Assembly (NCBI RefSeq): GCF_026241095.1
Contig: NZ_JAPFGB010000007.1
Location: 186,001 to 250,000, forward strand
Reading direction: 5' to 3'
Source of the DNA: Saccharopolyspora sp. NFXS83
GTDB lineage: Bacteria; Actinomycetota; Actinomycetes; Mycobacteriales; Pseudonocardiaceae
DNA length: 64,000 bases
Part shown: piece by piece, positions 38,409 through 47,765 of the stretch
How positions within the stretch are numbered: position 1 is the stretch's first letter
Layout: each line of letters opens with the position of its first letter
Made by a program: the position numbers and the translations under genes
Notes under the pieces: model-generated
The model's database searches: none
The model's input: only the letters and a program-made list of their open reading frames with translations
Told to the model about the DNA's origin: nothing

Positions 38409-39556
38409 GCCGCTCGTGCTCCTCTCGCGGCGATGTCGATGACGATGCGGCCGGGGAATCCGGCGTGCAGCCGCGCCATGCCTTCGGCGACCTCAGACAG
38501 CGGGATCGAGAAGGGCGCCGCCAGCCGGTCGACCGGCAACCGGCCCGCGCCGTGCAGGTGCGCGAAGCGGGGCACGTCGCGCCGCGGAACGCCGGACCCG
38601 AGGTAGCTGCCGGAGACGGTGATGTCGTTCGCGACGAGCTCGGCGGGCGGAACGGGCCAGCGCGACGCCGGGTTCGCCAGGCCGACCACGGTGAGCCTGC
38701 CTCCTCTCCGCAGGGCGCGGTACGCCGATTCCACCGCGGCGACGGATCCGGCGGCTTCGAACGCGTGGTGCGCTCCGCCACCCGTCACCTCCCGGATCCG
38801 GTCCGCGGTCGACTCGTCCGCGGGCAGGGCCAGGTCGGCGCCGAGTTCCAGCGCCCGTTCCAGGTGGGCGTCGTGGCGATCGACGGCGATGATCGGGGCT
38901 GCTCCGACGGCGCGCAGCCCGAGCACCGCCGCCAAGCCCACGCCGCCGCAGCCGAACACCGCCGCCGATTCGCCGAGGCCGACCTGGGCGGCGTTGAACA
39001 CCGCGCCCACTCCGGTGCTGACCGCGCAGCCGAGCAGGGACGCCGTCCGCAGGTCCGTTCCCGCCGGTACCGGAATGACCGAGGCCGCGTCCACCACGGC
39101 CCGCTCCGCGAACGCGGACACGCCGAGGTGGTGGTGCACCGGTTCCCCGTTCGCGTCGCGCAACCGGTGCCCGCCCGCCGGGAGCTCGCCCGCGGTGTTG
39201 CCCGCGTGCGCCCGCGAGCACAGCACCGGACGGCCGTCGCGGCAGAACCCGCACCGCCCGCAGGACGCGACGTAGGTGAACACCACGGGGGCGCCGGGGC
39301 GCACCTCGGTCACCGAGCGGCCGGTGCGCGCCACGACACCGGCGGCCTCGTGCCCGAGCACCATCGGCAGCGGCCGGGGCCGGTCGCCGGTCAGCACCGA
39401 CAGGTCGGAGTGGCACAGCGACGCGAAGTGCACGTCCACCAGCACTTCGTCGTCGCGGGGCTCGTCGAGGTGCACCTGCTCGACCGACACTCGCGCGAAG
39501 TCGGGTTCGGCGCCCGGTTCCCCGCGCAGCACCGCCGCGCTGATCGTCGCGTTCAC
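38405..39556 (-). CDS. Zinc-dependent alcohol dehydrogenase (MDR family)
   Basis: A 383-residue NAD(P)-dependent medium-chain dehydrogenase. The catalytic Zn ligand lies in ASLCHSDLSVLTGD, GHEAAGVV holds the second, and the structural Zn loop is CGRCGFCRDGRPVLC. The Rossmann motif is AAVFGCGGVGLAAVLGLRAVGA. It would oxidise an alcohol intermediate of the operon pathway. GTG start overlapping the upstream gene as GTGA. Confidence 0.9.
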   Translation of the reverse strand: MNATISAAVLRGEPGAEPDFARVSVEQVHLDEPRDDEVLVDVHFASLCHSDLSVLTGDRPRPLPMVLGHEAAGVVARTGRSVTEVRPGAPVVFTYVASCGRCGFCRDGRPVLCSRAHAGNTAGELPAGGHRLRDANGEPVHHHLGVSAFAERAVVDAASVIPVPAGTDLRTASLLGCAVSTGVGAVFNAAQVGLGESAAVFGCGGVGLAAVLGLRAVGAAPIIAVDRHDAHLERALELGADLALPADESTADRIREVTGGGAHHAFEAAGSVAAVESAYRALRRGGRLTVVGLANPASRWPVPPAELVANDITVSGSYLGSGVPRRDVPRFAHLHGAGRLPVDRLAAPFSIPLSEVAEGMARLHAGFPGRIVIDIAARGARAA

Positions 39557-40950
39557 CGCCGGCCCTCCGCGACGAGCGACGCCACAAGTGCGTCCACATC
39601 GGACTCAACGCCCAGCTCCCGCACCGTCCGCGCAACCGCCTCCGCCTGGTCGCGGGGAATTCGGCGGGTCGCGTTGCCGAGGAACTTCGCCGTCACGTCC
39701 TCGTCAGTGAAGCGGTTGCCCGGTGTCCCCCTGCTCGCGGTGACGCGGTGGGTGATCTCCCGGCCGTCGCCGAGGTGCAGCCGGACCTCGCCGGGGAAGC
39801 GCGCGGGGTAGTCGCTGTCCGGATCGGCCGGGCATTCGACGAGCCGCGCCACGGCCAGCACCTCCGGATCGTCGAGCGGGTCGTCGTAGAAGGTGGCGAG
39901 GTCCAGCCTGCCGCGCACCAGCACGCTCGCCACCGCGTACTGCACGCTGAACATCGCGTCGTAGGTGGTGGCGGGCGCGATCTTCACCGCGGCCGGTTCG
40001 GTCACCTCCGGCATCACGCCCGGAGAGGTGGGGCAGACGATCCGGGTGATGTCGGAAGCTCGCAGCGAGCGCGCTCCGAGCTCGTCGAGCACCTGGAAGG
40101 CCGCGTCGGCGAAGGCGTGGGTGAAGTGGCAGCAGGGGTAGGGCTTGTAGGCGGTCTCGGCGGTCATCCAGCGCTCGCCGAGCGTGTCCAGCCCGAGCCC
40201 CTCGCCGTCGGGGACGAACCCGAGGTGCGTGGCGAACAGGCCCTTGGTCCCTTCGAACACCGTCGCCGGGCCGCTGAACCCCGATTCGGCGAGGGTGAGC
40301 GCGATCAGCCCGGAGTGCGCCGCCCAGCCGGGGTGCACCCGCTTGAGCCAGGAGTTGCGGATCTCCAGCAGCCCACCGGCCTGGCTCCCGCAGAGCCCGA
40401 GCGCGTCCCGCGCGGTCTCCGGACCGGCGCCGCGGATGCTCGCGGCGGCGCAGGCGGCGGCGAACGTCCCGGCGATGCCGGTGGGGTGGAAGCCGCGGGC
40501 GTGGAACCGCCCGGCTCCGGCTGCCGCGATCCGGCAGCCGATCTCCATGCCGAGCACGTAGCCCAGCAGCAGCCGCCTGCCGGTGGCCCCGGCCTCCTCG
40601 GCCGCCGCGAGCGCGCCGGCCAGCGCGGGGGCGGTGGCGTGGTAGACCGCGCCGACGTGGGTGTCGTCGAAGTCGAAGCCGTGGATCAACGTGCCGTTGA
40701 CCAGCGCCGCCGAGGCCGCGGGCAGTGCGGTGCCGTACCCGATGGCGTGCGCCTCCTGGCCGGCCCCGAGGCGCCGGGCGGCCGTGTGCACGGCGTCGCC
40801 GAAGTTCATCGCCGACGAGCCCAGTGCGCTGCCGAGCGCGTCGAGGACGTGGTTGCGGGCTTCGTGCAGCACCGCGTCGGGGACGTCGTCGAAGGTCGTG
40901 GCCGAGACGAATTCGGCGACGCGGGCGGACAAGGTCTGCGGTGAGCTCAT
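39553..40950 (-). CDS. MmgE/PrpD-family protein
   Basis: A 465-residue protein of the 2-methylcitrate dehydratase/aconitate decarboxylase fold. LIHGFDFDDTHVGAVYHATAPALAGALAAAEEAG and HPTGIAGTFAAACAAA are typical, as is HPGWAAHSGLIALTLAESGFSGPATVFEGTKGLF. Family members dehydrate or decarboxylate tricarboxylic acids, so the operon probably passes through a polycarboxylate intermediate. The ATG overlaps the MFS transporter stop. Confidence 0.9.
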   Translation of the reverse strand: MSSPQTLSARVAEFVSATTFDDVPDAVLHEARNHVLDALGSALGSSAMNFGDAVHTAARRLGAGQEAHAIGYGTALPAASAALVNGTLIHGFDFDDTHVGAVYHATAPALAGALAAAEEAGATGRRLLLGYVLGMEIGCRIAAAGAGRFHARGFHPTGIAGTFAAACAAASIRGAGPETARDALGLCGSQAGGLLEIRNSWLKRVHPGWAAHSGLIALTLAESGFSGPATVFEGTKGLFATHLGFVPDGEGLGLDTLGERWMTAETAYKPYPCCHFTHAFADAAFQVLDELGARSLRASDITRIVCPTSPGVMPEVTEPAAVKIAPATTYDAMFSVQYAVASVLVRGRLDLATFYDDPLDDPEVLAVARLVECPADPDSDYPARFPGEVRLHLGDGREITHRVTASRGTPGNRFTDEDVTAKFLGNATRRIPRDQAEAVARTVRELGVESDVDALVASLVAEGRR

Positions 40951-42359
40951 GCGCGCTGCTCCTCCGGGGAATCGTGCGGGGCGACGGTGTCGGAGAGGCG
41001 GCGGCCCGTGGTCCGCTCACCGAAGAAGAAGATCACGAGTCCTTCGCACAGGATGAACAGCGCGGCGGCGATGAACGCGCCGCTGAACCCGGCGAACGCG
41101 AACACCGCGGCGATCAGCACGCCGTTGACCGTGCCCGCGAGCCGCCCCATCCCGTTGGCCAGCCCGGCGCCCGCGCCGCGCAGCGCGGTCGGGAACACCT
41201 CGGGCAGGTAGCTGTAGATCACGGCGGTGTTGGTCTGCAGCAGCAGGGTGGCGACGAACCCGCCGAGCACCACCAGCCACAGCTCGCCGCTGACGGCGAA
41301 CACGACCATCGCGGCGCCGCTGACCGCGGCCAGCACCAGGCTGACGGTCTTGCGCTCCCAGCGGTCGGCCACGAGCATCCCGGCGAACGCGCCCGCGAAC
41401 GGCGCGATGGCGAAGATCGTCGTGATGGTCAGCGTGGTCTCGTGGCTGTAGCCCTGCTCGACCAACAGCGTCGGCACCCACGCGTTGAAGCCGTAGAAGC
41501 CGAGGATGTCGAAGACCATCACCAGCGAGGCCACGACCGCGATCTTGCGGGTGCGTCCGCGCAGCAGTTCGCTCAGCGGAACGTGCGTCCGGCCGGAAAC
41601 CGGCTCGTCCTCGACCACGACGCCCTGCTCCGGGGTGAGGCCCGCTTCCCGCTCGAGCCGCGAGATGATCACTTCGGCTTCGGCCTCGCGGTCCTGCACC
41701 AGCAACCAGCGCGCCGACTCCGGCAGCGAGAACCAGGCCGCGATGGCGGGGATCAGCCCGACGGCCGCGACGACGAACGTCCAGCGCCACGATTCCGGCC
41801 CGATCGGCACCAGCAGCCGCGCGGCACCGGCGATGAACGGCACGCCGAGCAACCCGATCCCGAGCATCAGCGCCTGGATCCGCCCCCGCTTGTGCTGCGG
41901 GAACATCTCGGCCACGTACACGATCAGCACACCGGTCACGGCCTGCACGCCGAGTCCGCTGAACAGCCGGAACACGCCGAGCAGCGCGGGGTTCGGTGCG
42001 AGCGCGCACAGGATCGACGCCACCGAGTAGAACACCGTCGCCGCGATCACGACGCGGCGGCGGCCGAACCGGTCGGCCAGCCGCCCGCCGAGGATCGCGC
42101 CGAAGAACATGCCCAGGAACGACAACGAGGTGAGCCGGCCGATCTCGGCCACCGACAGGCCCCACTGCTCGCGGATCGCCGGCGCCGCGTAGGACAGGAC
42201 GTTGATGTCGGCCAGGTCGGCGATGAACAGCGACCCCAACAGCACCATCCAGGTGCGATGCGTGCGGGTCGTCTTCGTCAACCGGTCCAGGCGCGCGACG
42301 AGCACGCGCCGGTCATCAGGGGCCGCGGAACCACGCGCGGCATCAGCAGTGCTGTCCAT
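40947..42359 (-). CDS. MFS transporter, aromatic/organic acid:H+ symporter type
   Basis: A 470-residue protein with 12 hydrophobic segments. LGGRLADRFGRRRVVI is the loop 2-3 MFS motif, and ADINVLSYAAPAIREQWG resembles the acidic helix 1 of AAHS/sugar-porter members, with PESARWLLVQDREAEAE in the central loop. Probably imports the operon's substrate. ATG 42359 follows GGAGAG. It is 49 bp downstream of the flavin reductase gene, the only real gap in the operon. Confidence 0.9.
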   Translation of the reverse strand: MDSTADAARGSAAPDDRRVLVARLDRLTKTTRTHRTWMVLLGSLFIADLADINVLSYAAPAIREQWGLSVAEIGRLTSLSFLGMFFGAILGGRLADRFGRRRVVIAATVFYSVASILCALAPNPALLGVFRLFSGLGVQAVTGVLIVYVAEMFPQHKRGRIQALMLGIGLLGVPFIAGAARLLVPIGPESWRWTFVVAAVGLIPAIAAWFSLPESARWLLVQDREAEAEVIISRLEREAGLTPEQGVVVEDEPVSGRTHVPLSELLRGRTRKIAVVASLVMVFDILGFYGFNAWVPTLLVEQGYSHETTLTITTIFAIAPFAGAFAGMLVADRWERKTVSLVLAAVSGAAMVVFAVSGELWLVVLGGFVATLLLQTNTAVIYSYLPEVFPTALRGAGAGLANGMGRLAGTVNGVLIAAVFAFAGFSGAFIAAALFILCEGLVIFFFGERTTGRRLSDTVAPHDSPEEQRA

Positions 42360-42408
42360 GACTCTCCTTTGAGCACGGGAAGAACACCAGCGGTCGTCGA
42401 GGAACACG

Positions 42409-42909
42409 TCAGCCGATCGACAGTGATCGGTACTTCCCGCCGTGGAACACGAGCGGTTCGGCGGCCGGAACGGTCGCGGTGGCCAGGACTCGGAGCAGGA
42501 CGATGCGGTGGTCGCCCGCGGGCAGGTCGTCGTGCGGGGTGCACTCGAACCAGGCGACCGCGTCGTCGACGAGGACGGCGCCATCGCCGGTCGAGCTCCA
42601 CCGCACCCCGGCGAACCGGTCCACGCCCCGCGCGGACAGCCGGCGGCACAGCTCGTCCTGCCCCGCGCCGAGCACGCTCAGGCCGAGGCGCGGCATCGAG
42701 GCCAGCACCGGCCACGTCGTCGAGGTGCGCTGCACGCACACCGACACCAGCGGCGGGTCCAGCGACACCGAGGTGAAGCTGCTCGCCGCCATGCCCGCCG
42801 GAACGTCGCCGTCCAGCCCGCACACGGCCAGCACCCCGGCCGGGACGGTGCCGAACACCTCCCGCAGCCCGGTGGGATCCGCGACCGGGTGCAACCGGGG
42901 CCCGCTCAT
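42409..42909 (-). CDS. Flavin reductase (FMN reductase-like domain)
   Basis: A 166-residue flavin reductase: LREVFGTVPAGVLAVCGLDGDVPAGMAASSFTSVSLDPPLVSVCVQRTSTTWPVL is the family start. It would supply reduced FMN to the two-component monooxygenase encoded at the head of the operon. ATG 42909 shares one base with the stop of the DUF4387 gene. Confidence 0.9.
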   Translation of the reverse strand: MSGPRLHPVADPTGLREVFGTVPAGVLAVCGLDGDVPAGMAASSFTSVSLDPPLVSVCVQRTSTTWPVLASMPRLGLSVLGAGQDELCRRLSARGVDRFAGVRWSSTGDGAVLVDDAVAWFECTPHDDLPAGDHRIVLLRVLATATVPAAEPLVFHGGKYRSLSIG

Positions 42910-43220
42910 CACGGCACCACCACGTCGAGCAGCGGGGCGTGCTGCTGCGCGCCGAAGGTGTCGCGCTCCCCGGCGCCTCCCTGGTCGCCGAAGCGGAGCA
43001 GGGTGAACTTGAACGCCAACGCCGGGGCGAAGAACGTGCACACCCGCACGTGCGCGACGTCGGCCCGGTAGAGCCGCGCGAGGCGCTCGGGGGTGAGCAC
43101 GCCGCTGTCGCGGACCCGCGCGAAGGTCGGTTCGTCGGTGAACATCACGTCGAAGGTGATCTCGTGCGGTCCGGCGTTCTTGCTGCGGATCACCTTCGCC
43201 AGCTCGCGCAGGGCGGTCAT
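42909..43220 (-). CDS. DUF4387 protein
   Basis: A 103-residue protein: LRELAKVIRSKNAGPHEITFDVMFTDEPTFARVRDSGVLTPERLARLY is the conserved DUF4387 core. The domain often sits beside, or fused to, AtuA-like proteins, and here it follows one with a 4-bp overlap. They probably form one enzyme. Chemistry unknown. Confidence 0.88.
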   Translation of the reverse strand: MTALRELAKVIRSKNAGPHEITFDVMFTDEPTFARVRDSGVLTPERLARLYRADVAHVRVCTFFAPALAFKFTLLRFGDQGGAGERDTFGAQQHAPLLDVVVP

Positions 43221-44569
43221 GCGCCCACCTCCTCGCGCACCACGGCGTGCTCCAGCCCGTCGGCCTCCATCAGGTGGTAGAGGCTGAACGCGCACACCGG
43301 TCCGATCGGGTTGTCCAGCGGGGTCAGCGGCAGCGCAAGGTTTCCCGCGGTGGCGAGCTGACCGGGGTAGTTCAGGTGCAGCACGCCGATCCGGGCGCTG
43401 GTGCAGATCGCCTTGGCCGCTTCCGGCGTCTCGGCGACGACCTCGCCGAGGATGCCGACTTCGTGTCCCGGCACCGGGTTCGGTTCCCGCTGCCCCATCA
43501 CCGCGTCCCGGCCGTAGACGTGGAACCGCACGGTCGCGGTCCCCGCAGCCAGTTCCGGGTGCAGCTCGGCCGTTTCCGCTTCGACGCGCACCAGGAAGTC
43601 GTCCAGCTGCCCGATGAGCACCGGGTCGTGTACACCGCCGATGAAGATGCACCGGTGCCCGGTGATCGCGGCCCCTTCCACCTTGACCAGCCGCCGCGGC
43701 GTGGGTTCGAACCGGCTGCCGCTGACGCGCACCGTGCGCTCGTCGAGCTGCCGGTACGCGCAGTCGCCGACGTCGAGCACGCCGCCCGGACCTGCGAGCA
43801 GGTCGGGCCTGCTGTTCTCGTAGAGCGTGTGCGCGGCCACCGACAGCGGGGTGCACCGCTGCTCCGGCCCCATCGGCTCGATGTCGAAGGAGTCCGCGCG
43901 GGCCGTCGCCAGCGCACCGCCGCCCTTCGGTTCCGCGCAGACACCGCCGCATTCCAGGATCTTGCCGATGTGCCAGGCGATTCCCGGTTCGATGCCGCGC
44001 GGCACGAGGAACGCCGCGTACGGCGCGGGATCGTAGGCGCGTCCGGCGACGACCACGTCCACCGGCCCGGACAGCGCCGTTTCGAACGGTTCGGCGCCGA
44101 TCTGCGCCACCACGGCCTCCGACGAGTCCACATCGGACTCGGTGGGCAGCTCGCCGCGCACGTTCGGATCGATCCTGCCCTGCGCCAGCCGTTCCCGGAC
44201 CACCGAGCGCGGCAGCTGCGAGTAGATCGCCGCGACGCGCAGCGTGATGCCCTGCTCCACGGCGATCCGGCGCAGCAGCTCGACCATCCGGTCCACCTGC
44301 TCGTCGGTGCCCGCCCCACCGGCCGAGCCGATCAGCAGCGGGATCCGGTGCCGGTGCACAGCGCGCACCATCGGCCGCAGGTCGCGCAGGTAGGACTCCT
44401 CGGTGACCAGGGTGTGACCGAGCCCCAGCATCGACGGCCCCGGATCGGTGGAACCCGAGTCGACCACGATCGCGTCCACTCCAGCGCGCACGCACGACTC
44501 GAAGTCCTCTTCCCGGTAGCCGTAGCCGAGCATGCCCGTCGGCGTCAGGACGGTGACCTCCCCGCTCAT
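43217..44569 (-). CDS. AtuA-like (DUF1446) acyclic terpene utilisation family protein
   Basis: A 450-residue protein: LTPTGMLGYGYREEDFESCVRAGVDAIVVDSGSTDPGP, LIGSAGGAGTDEQVDRMVELLRRI and VDVVVAGRAYDPAPYAAFLVPRGIEPGIAWHIGKILECGG are the family core. AtuA is needed for citronellol/geranyl-CoA catabolism in Pseudomonas, but many homologues lie in unrelated acid-degradation operons. Without atuB-H genes here, a terpene pathway is not supported. It overlaps both neighbours by 4 bp. Confidence 0.88.
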   Translation of the reverse strand: MSGEVTVLTPTGMLGYGYREEDFESCVRAGVDAIVVDSGSTDPGPSMLGLGHTLVTEESYLRDLRPMVRAVHRHRIPLLIGSAGGAGTDEQVDRMVELLRRIAVEQGITLRVAAIYSQLPRSVVRERLAQGRIDPNVRGELPTESDVDSSEAVVAQIGAEPFETALSGPVDVVVAGRAYDPAPYAAFLVPRGIEPGIAWHIGKILECGGVCAEPKGGGALATARADSFDIEPMGPEQRCTPLSVAAHTLYENSRPDLLAGPGGVLDVGDCAYRQLDERTVRVSGSRFEPTPRRLVKVEGAAITGHRCIFIGGVHDPVLIGQLDDFLVRVEAETAELHPELAAGTATVRFHVYGRDAVMGQREPNPVPGHEVGILGEVVAETPEAAKAICTSARIGVLHLNYPGQLATAGNLALPLTPLDNPIGPVCAFSLYHLMEADGLEHAVVREEVGA

Positions 44570-45915
44570 ACCGCGGCCTCCTCCGGCATCGGCAGCCCGA
44601 GGTTGCCCCGCAGCGTGTCCGCGGCGTACTCCGGCCCGACCAGACCGCGGCGCCGCAGTTCCGGCGTGATCAGCCGGGAGAAGTCGTCGTAGCTGCCGGG
44701 CACCGAGGCGGCGGCGATCACGAAGCCGTCGCCGCAGGTGCCGTACAGCTCCTCCAGGCGGTCGGCGACGACGTCCGGGGTGCCCGTCACGATCTCCGCC
44801 TCGTGGAGCTTCCCGCGACCGGAGAACTCCACGAAGTCCCGCACCGACGGATTCCCCTTGCCGCTCAACGTGATCACGCGGTCGCGCAGGCCCTGGTAGG
44901 ACATCGCGCGCAGCTCCGCGTCGGTGAACGGCTCCTCGTAGGGGCGCTTGCCGAAATCGGTGTTGAGCGCCTCGCACAGCAGCGCGAGGCCGTCCTCGTC
45001 GCGCGCCAGGCCTTCGAGCATCGCCTGCTTGCGCTCCACCAGCTCCGCGGTCTCCGCCGTCACCACGTTGATCAGCGGAGCGATGACCACCGAGTCCGGG
45101 TCGCGCCCGGCGTCCTCGACGCCCTGGCGCAGCCGGGTGTAGGTGCGGGCACCGGATTCCACGTTCGCGAAGTGCGTGAAGATCACGTCCGCCCAGCGGG
45201 CGGCGAAGGCCTGGCCGCGACCGCTGGCCCCGGCCTGCAGCAGCACCGGCCTGCCCTGCGGCGAGCGCGGCACCGGGAACGTCCCGTGGGAGCTGAAGAA
45301 CCGGCCCTCGTGCTCCAGCCGGTGGACCTTGGCCGGGTCGGCGAACTCACCGCTGCGCTTGTCGAGGATCAGCGCGTCGGATTCCCAGCTGGCCCACATT
45401 CGGGTCACGATGTCGACGAACTCGTCGGCTCGCTCGTAGCGCAGGTCGTGGTCGAGGTGCTCGGTGCGCCCGAAGTTCGCCGCCTCCGAGTCGTTGAGCG
45501 AGGTGACGATGTTCCACGCGGTGCGCCCGCCGGTCATCAGGTCCGCGGTGGCGAAGTGCCGGGCGACGTGGAACGGCTCGTAGTACGTCGTCGAGTAGGT
45601 CGCGGCGACGCCGAGGTGCCGGGTGGCCGTGGCCATCGCCAGCATCACCACCGTCGGATCCATCTTGACCGAGCGGATCCCGTGCCGGACGGCCAGTTCG
45701 TGGCTGCCGCCGTAGATGTCCGGCATCGCCAACCGGTCGTCGAAGAAGGCCAGGTCGAACCCGCCGTCCTCCAAGGTGCGCGCGATCCGCGTGAAGTAGT
45801 CCGCGGTCAGGAAATCGCTCGCCGACCCCGGTGCGCGCCACGAACCGACGTAGTTGGAGCAGTTCTGCGCCTGGAGGAACGCGATCAGCGCCATGTTCCG
45901 CCGTGAGCTCGTCAT
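44566..45915 (-). CDS. NtaA/DmoA-family FMN-dependent monooxygenase
   Basis: A 449-residue bacterial-luciferase-like monooxygenase using reduced FMN and O2. The family signature is AFLQAQNCSNYVGSWRAPGSASDFLTADYFTRIARTLEDGGFDLAFFDDRLAMPD, followed by TGGRTAWNIVTSLNDSEAANFG and VLLQAGASGRGQAFAARWADVIFT. Relatives attack nitrilotriacetate, dimethylsulfide or alkanesulfonates. It is the first gene of the operon, and the partner flavin reductase is three genes downstream. ATG 45915 follows CAGGAG. An IclR gene is divergent. Confidence 0.9.
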   Translation of the reverse strand: MTSSRRNMALIAFLQAQNCSNYVGSWRAPGSASDFLTADYFTRIARTLEDGGFDLAFFDDRLAMPDIYGGSHELAVRHGIRSVKMDPTVVMLAMATATRHLGVAATYSTTYYEPFHVARHFATADLMTGGRTAWNIVTSLNDSEAANFGRTEHLDHDLRYERADEFVDIVTRMWASWESDALILDKRSGEFADPAKVHRLEHEGRFFSSHGTFPVPRSPQGRPVLLQAGASGRGQAFAARWADVIFTHFANVESGARTYTRLRQGVEDAGRDPDSVVIAPLINVVTAETAELVERKQAMLEGLARDEDGLALLCEALNTDFGKRPYEEPFTDAELRAMSYQGLRDRVITLSGKGNPSVRDFVEFSGRGKLHEAEIVTGTPDVVADRLEELYGTCGDGFVIAAASVPGSYDDFSRLITPELRRRGLVGPEYAADTLRGNLGLPMPEEAAV

Positions 45916-46039
45916 CAACACTCCTGGATCTGCTCTGCGCCCGGCCTGCCGGGCGGGCCCGGTGGATTCACAGCGTCGGCGAGCCGTGGCAGCATCACCA
46001 AGCGGAGTGACAACATCTGCAACCAACGAAGGTGGCGGG

Positions 46040-46843
46040 ATGGACGACGAGCTCTCCGGACCGGCGCGGGTGCTGCACGTGCTGGAGGCGCTGGCCGGTC
46101 TCGAGCAACCGGCGAACCTGGACGTGGTGGCGACCAAGGCGGGGCTGAGCAAGTCCAAGGCCTACCGGTCGCTGCGGGTGCTCCAAGACGAGGGCTACGT
46201 CGACCACGTCGGCCGCAGCGGATACCGCGTCGGCAGCCGCGCGGTGGCGCTGTCCTCGCTCATCGGTCCCCGACCGGCGCTGCTGCGGCTGGCCAGGCCC
46301 GCGATGGCCCGGCTGGCGGCCGGCGCGTCGGAGACGACGCACCTGCACCTGCGCAGCGGGACCCACCGCGTCGTGATCATGTCGGAGGATCCGCCGCACA
46401 ACCCCGATCGGCTCGGCAGCACCGTCGGGGAGCGCTCCCCGCTGACCTCCGGCTGCGGGGGCACGTCGATCCTGGCGTTCCTCCCGGACGGGCAGGCCCG
46501 CGAAGTGCTGCGCGGCGAAGGCACGCCGAAGCGCAGCGGCCTCCACGCGCTGCTGGCCAGGATCCGCGAGACCGGGTACGCGCTGTCGTTCAGCGACAAC
46601 CACCCCGCGCTCAACGGCATCGCGGCCCCGATCTTCGATCCGGACAGCGGCCGGGCGATCGGATCGATTTCCATCGCAGGGCAGGAGAAGCGCCTGCCGG
46701 AGCGTGCGCTGCTGCGGCTCGTCGACCCGCTGCGAGCCGCGTGCGCCGACCTCGCGCCGCGGCTGGCCGCCTTCCTCGGCCCCAACTCATCGGCCCGCCT
46801 CACCCCGCTGGACGTCACGGTCCAGAACCTGCTTCCGGACTAG
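46040..46843 (+). CDS. IclR-family transcriptional regulator
   Basis: A 267-residue regulator. The N-terminal HTH is PARVLHVLEALAGLEQPANLDVVATKAGLSKSKAYRSLRVLQDEGYV, and the effector domain includes GERSPLTSGCGGTSILAFL and YALSFSDNHPALNGIAAPIFD. It is divergent from the eight-gene catabolic operon, which it probably controls. ATG 46040 is preceded by GAAGGTGGCGGG. Confidence 0.9.
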   Translation: MDDELSGPARVLHVLEALAGLEQPANLDVVATKAGLSKSKAYRSLRVLQDEGYVDHVGRSGYRVGSRAVALSSLIGPRPALLRLARPAMARLAAGASETTHLHLRSGTHRVVIMSEDPPHNPDRLGSTVGERSPLTSGCGGTSILAFLPDGQAREVLRGEGTPKRSGLHALLARIRETGYALSFSDNHPALNGIAAPIFDPDSGRAIGSISIAGQEKRLPERALLRLVDPLRAACADLAPRLAAFLGPNSSARLTPLDVTVQNLLPD

Positions 46844-46888
46844 GTGGCCGAATCCGGGACGCCGCCGCGCGTTCTCGCCCCGCGCGCA

Positions 46889-46923
46889 CGCCGCTCCGGC
46901 CCTGATTCAGGACCGGAGCGGCG
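46889..46923. terminator. Bidirectional hairpin terminator
   Basis: A perfect 11-bp stem CGCCGCTCCGG / CCGGAGCGGCG, with further pairing CCTGA/TCAGG in the loop, lies between the convergent IclR and CBS-domain genes. Confidence 0.8.
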
Positions 46924-46943
46924 GCGAGCACGAGTTCGGGGAA

Positions 46944-47360
46944 TCAGGTCATCGACAGCGCTTCGACGAGCTTGCCGACGTCGGGGTGCGGGACGTTCCG
47001 GGCCACGTCGGCGATCGAGACCATGCCCACCAGTTTGGATCCGTCGATCACGGGCAGGCGCTTGACCTGGTGCTCGATCATCACGTTGAGCAGTTCGTCG
47101 ACGGGATCGTCGGCGCCGATCGTCACGGCCTCGCCGTCGTTGAAGCTGCCCGAGTTCGTCCGGCCGGGGTCCTTCCCGGTGCCCAGGCCGCGTACGACGA
47201 TGTCGCGGTCGGTGAGCACACCCTTGACCTTCTGGTCGGGCCCGCAGATCGGGAGCGCGCCCACTCCGAGCCTGCGCATCTGTTGCGCCGCCAAGACCAA
47301 GCTGTCGTCGGTCGCGACGCATTCGGGTTGTGCGGTCATGATGTCCCGTGCGGTGGTCAT
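46944..47360 (-). CDS. CBS-domain protein (tandem CBS pair)
   Basis: A 138-residue protein made of two CBS motifs: DIMTAQPECVATDDSLVLAAQQMRRLGVGALPICGPDQKVKGVLTDRDIVVRGL and VDELLNVMIEHQVKRLPVIDGSKLVGMVSIADVARN. Such stand-alone pairs bind adenine nucleotides and act as small regulatory modules, often stress- or hypoxia-linked in actinobacteria. It is monocistronic. Confidence 0.9.
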   Translation of the reverse strand: MTTARDIMTAQPECVATDDSLVLAAQQMRRLGVGALPICGPDQKVKGVLTDRDIVVRGLGTGKDPGRTNSGSFNDGEAVTIGADDPVDELLNVMIEHQVKRLPVIDGSKLVGMVSIADVARNVPHPDVGKLVEALSMT

Positions 47361-47765
47361 CGCGTCAGCACCTCAATCCTGCGTGGGTCCGCAACGTCAA
47401 CGGCGGTCGGCCCCCGGGTGCCCGCTCTCCGCACCACCAAACATCCCTGCCCGAGAAATCCCCGCGCCCTGTGGATGAACCGCGCCATCGTGGACGACTT
47501 CTCCGACTTCGCGGAAATCGGCGACCACGGCCTCCGGCGGAACATCCGAGAACAGCCCGGTGCCAGGACGCGCAACGGCTGACCTCGTGCCGGAGGTGTC
47601 GCACTTCCCGCGAAACTGCTGAGCGTTGAACCGAGTGCGGCGTGGTGTGCGGAGTGGCCGCCGCGGCGGCGCATCCCGCAGGGAGCGAGGACTTTCCTGA
47701 TCCGTCCACCGCGTCCGGACGTTGCCGGACCAGGGCGCGCGATCGGCCGAGGGTGGTCTTCCCGC
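47361..47765. other. Intergenic, nothing recognised
   Basis: About 405 bp. No convincing gene. A loopless palindrome GCCGCCGCGGCGGC (47657-47670) is the only symmetrical element seen and could belong to a terminator for the downstream-ending ThDP enzyme gene. Confidence 0.4.

Noticed and set aside
43217-44569. Acyclic terpene (citronellol/geraniol) degradation locus
   Set aside because: Only an AtuA-like gene is present; the other atu genes and acyl-CoA carboxylase subunits are absent.
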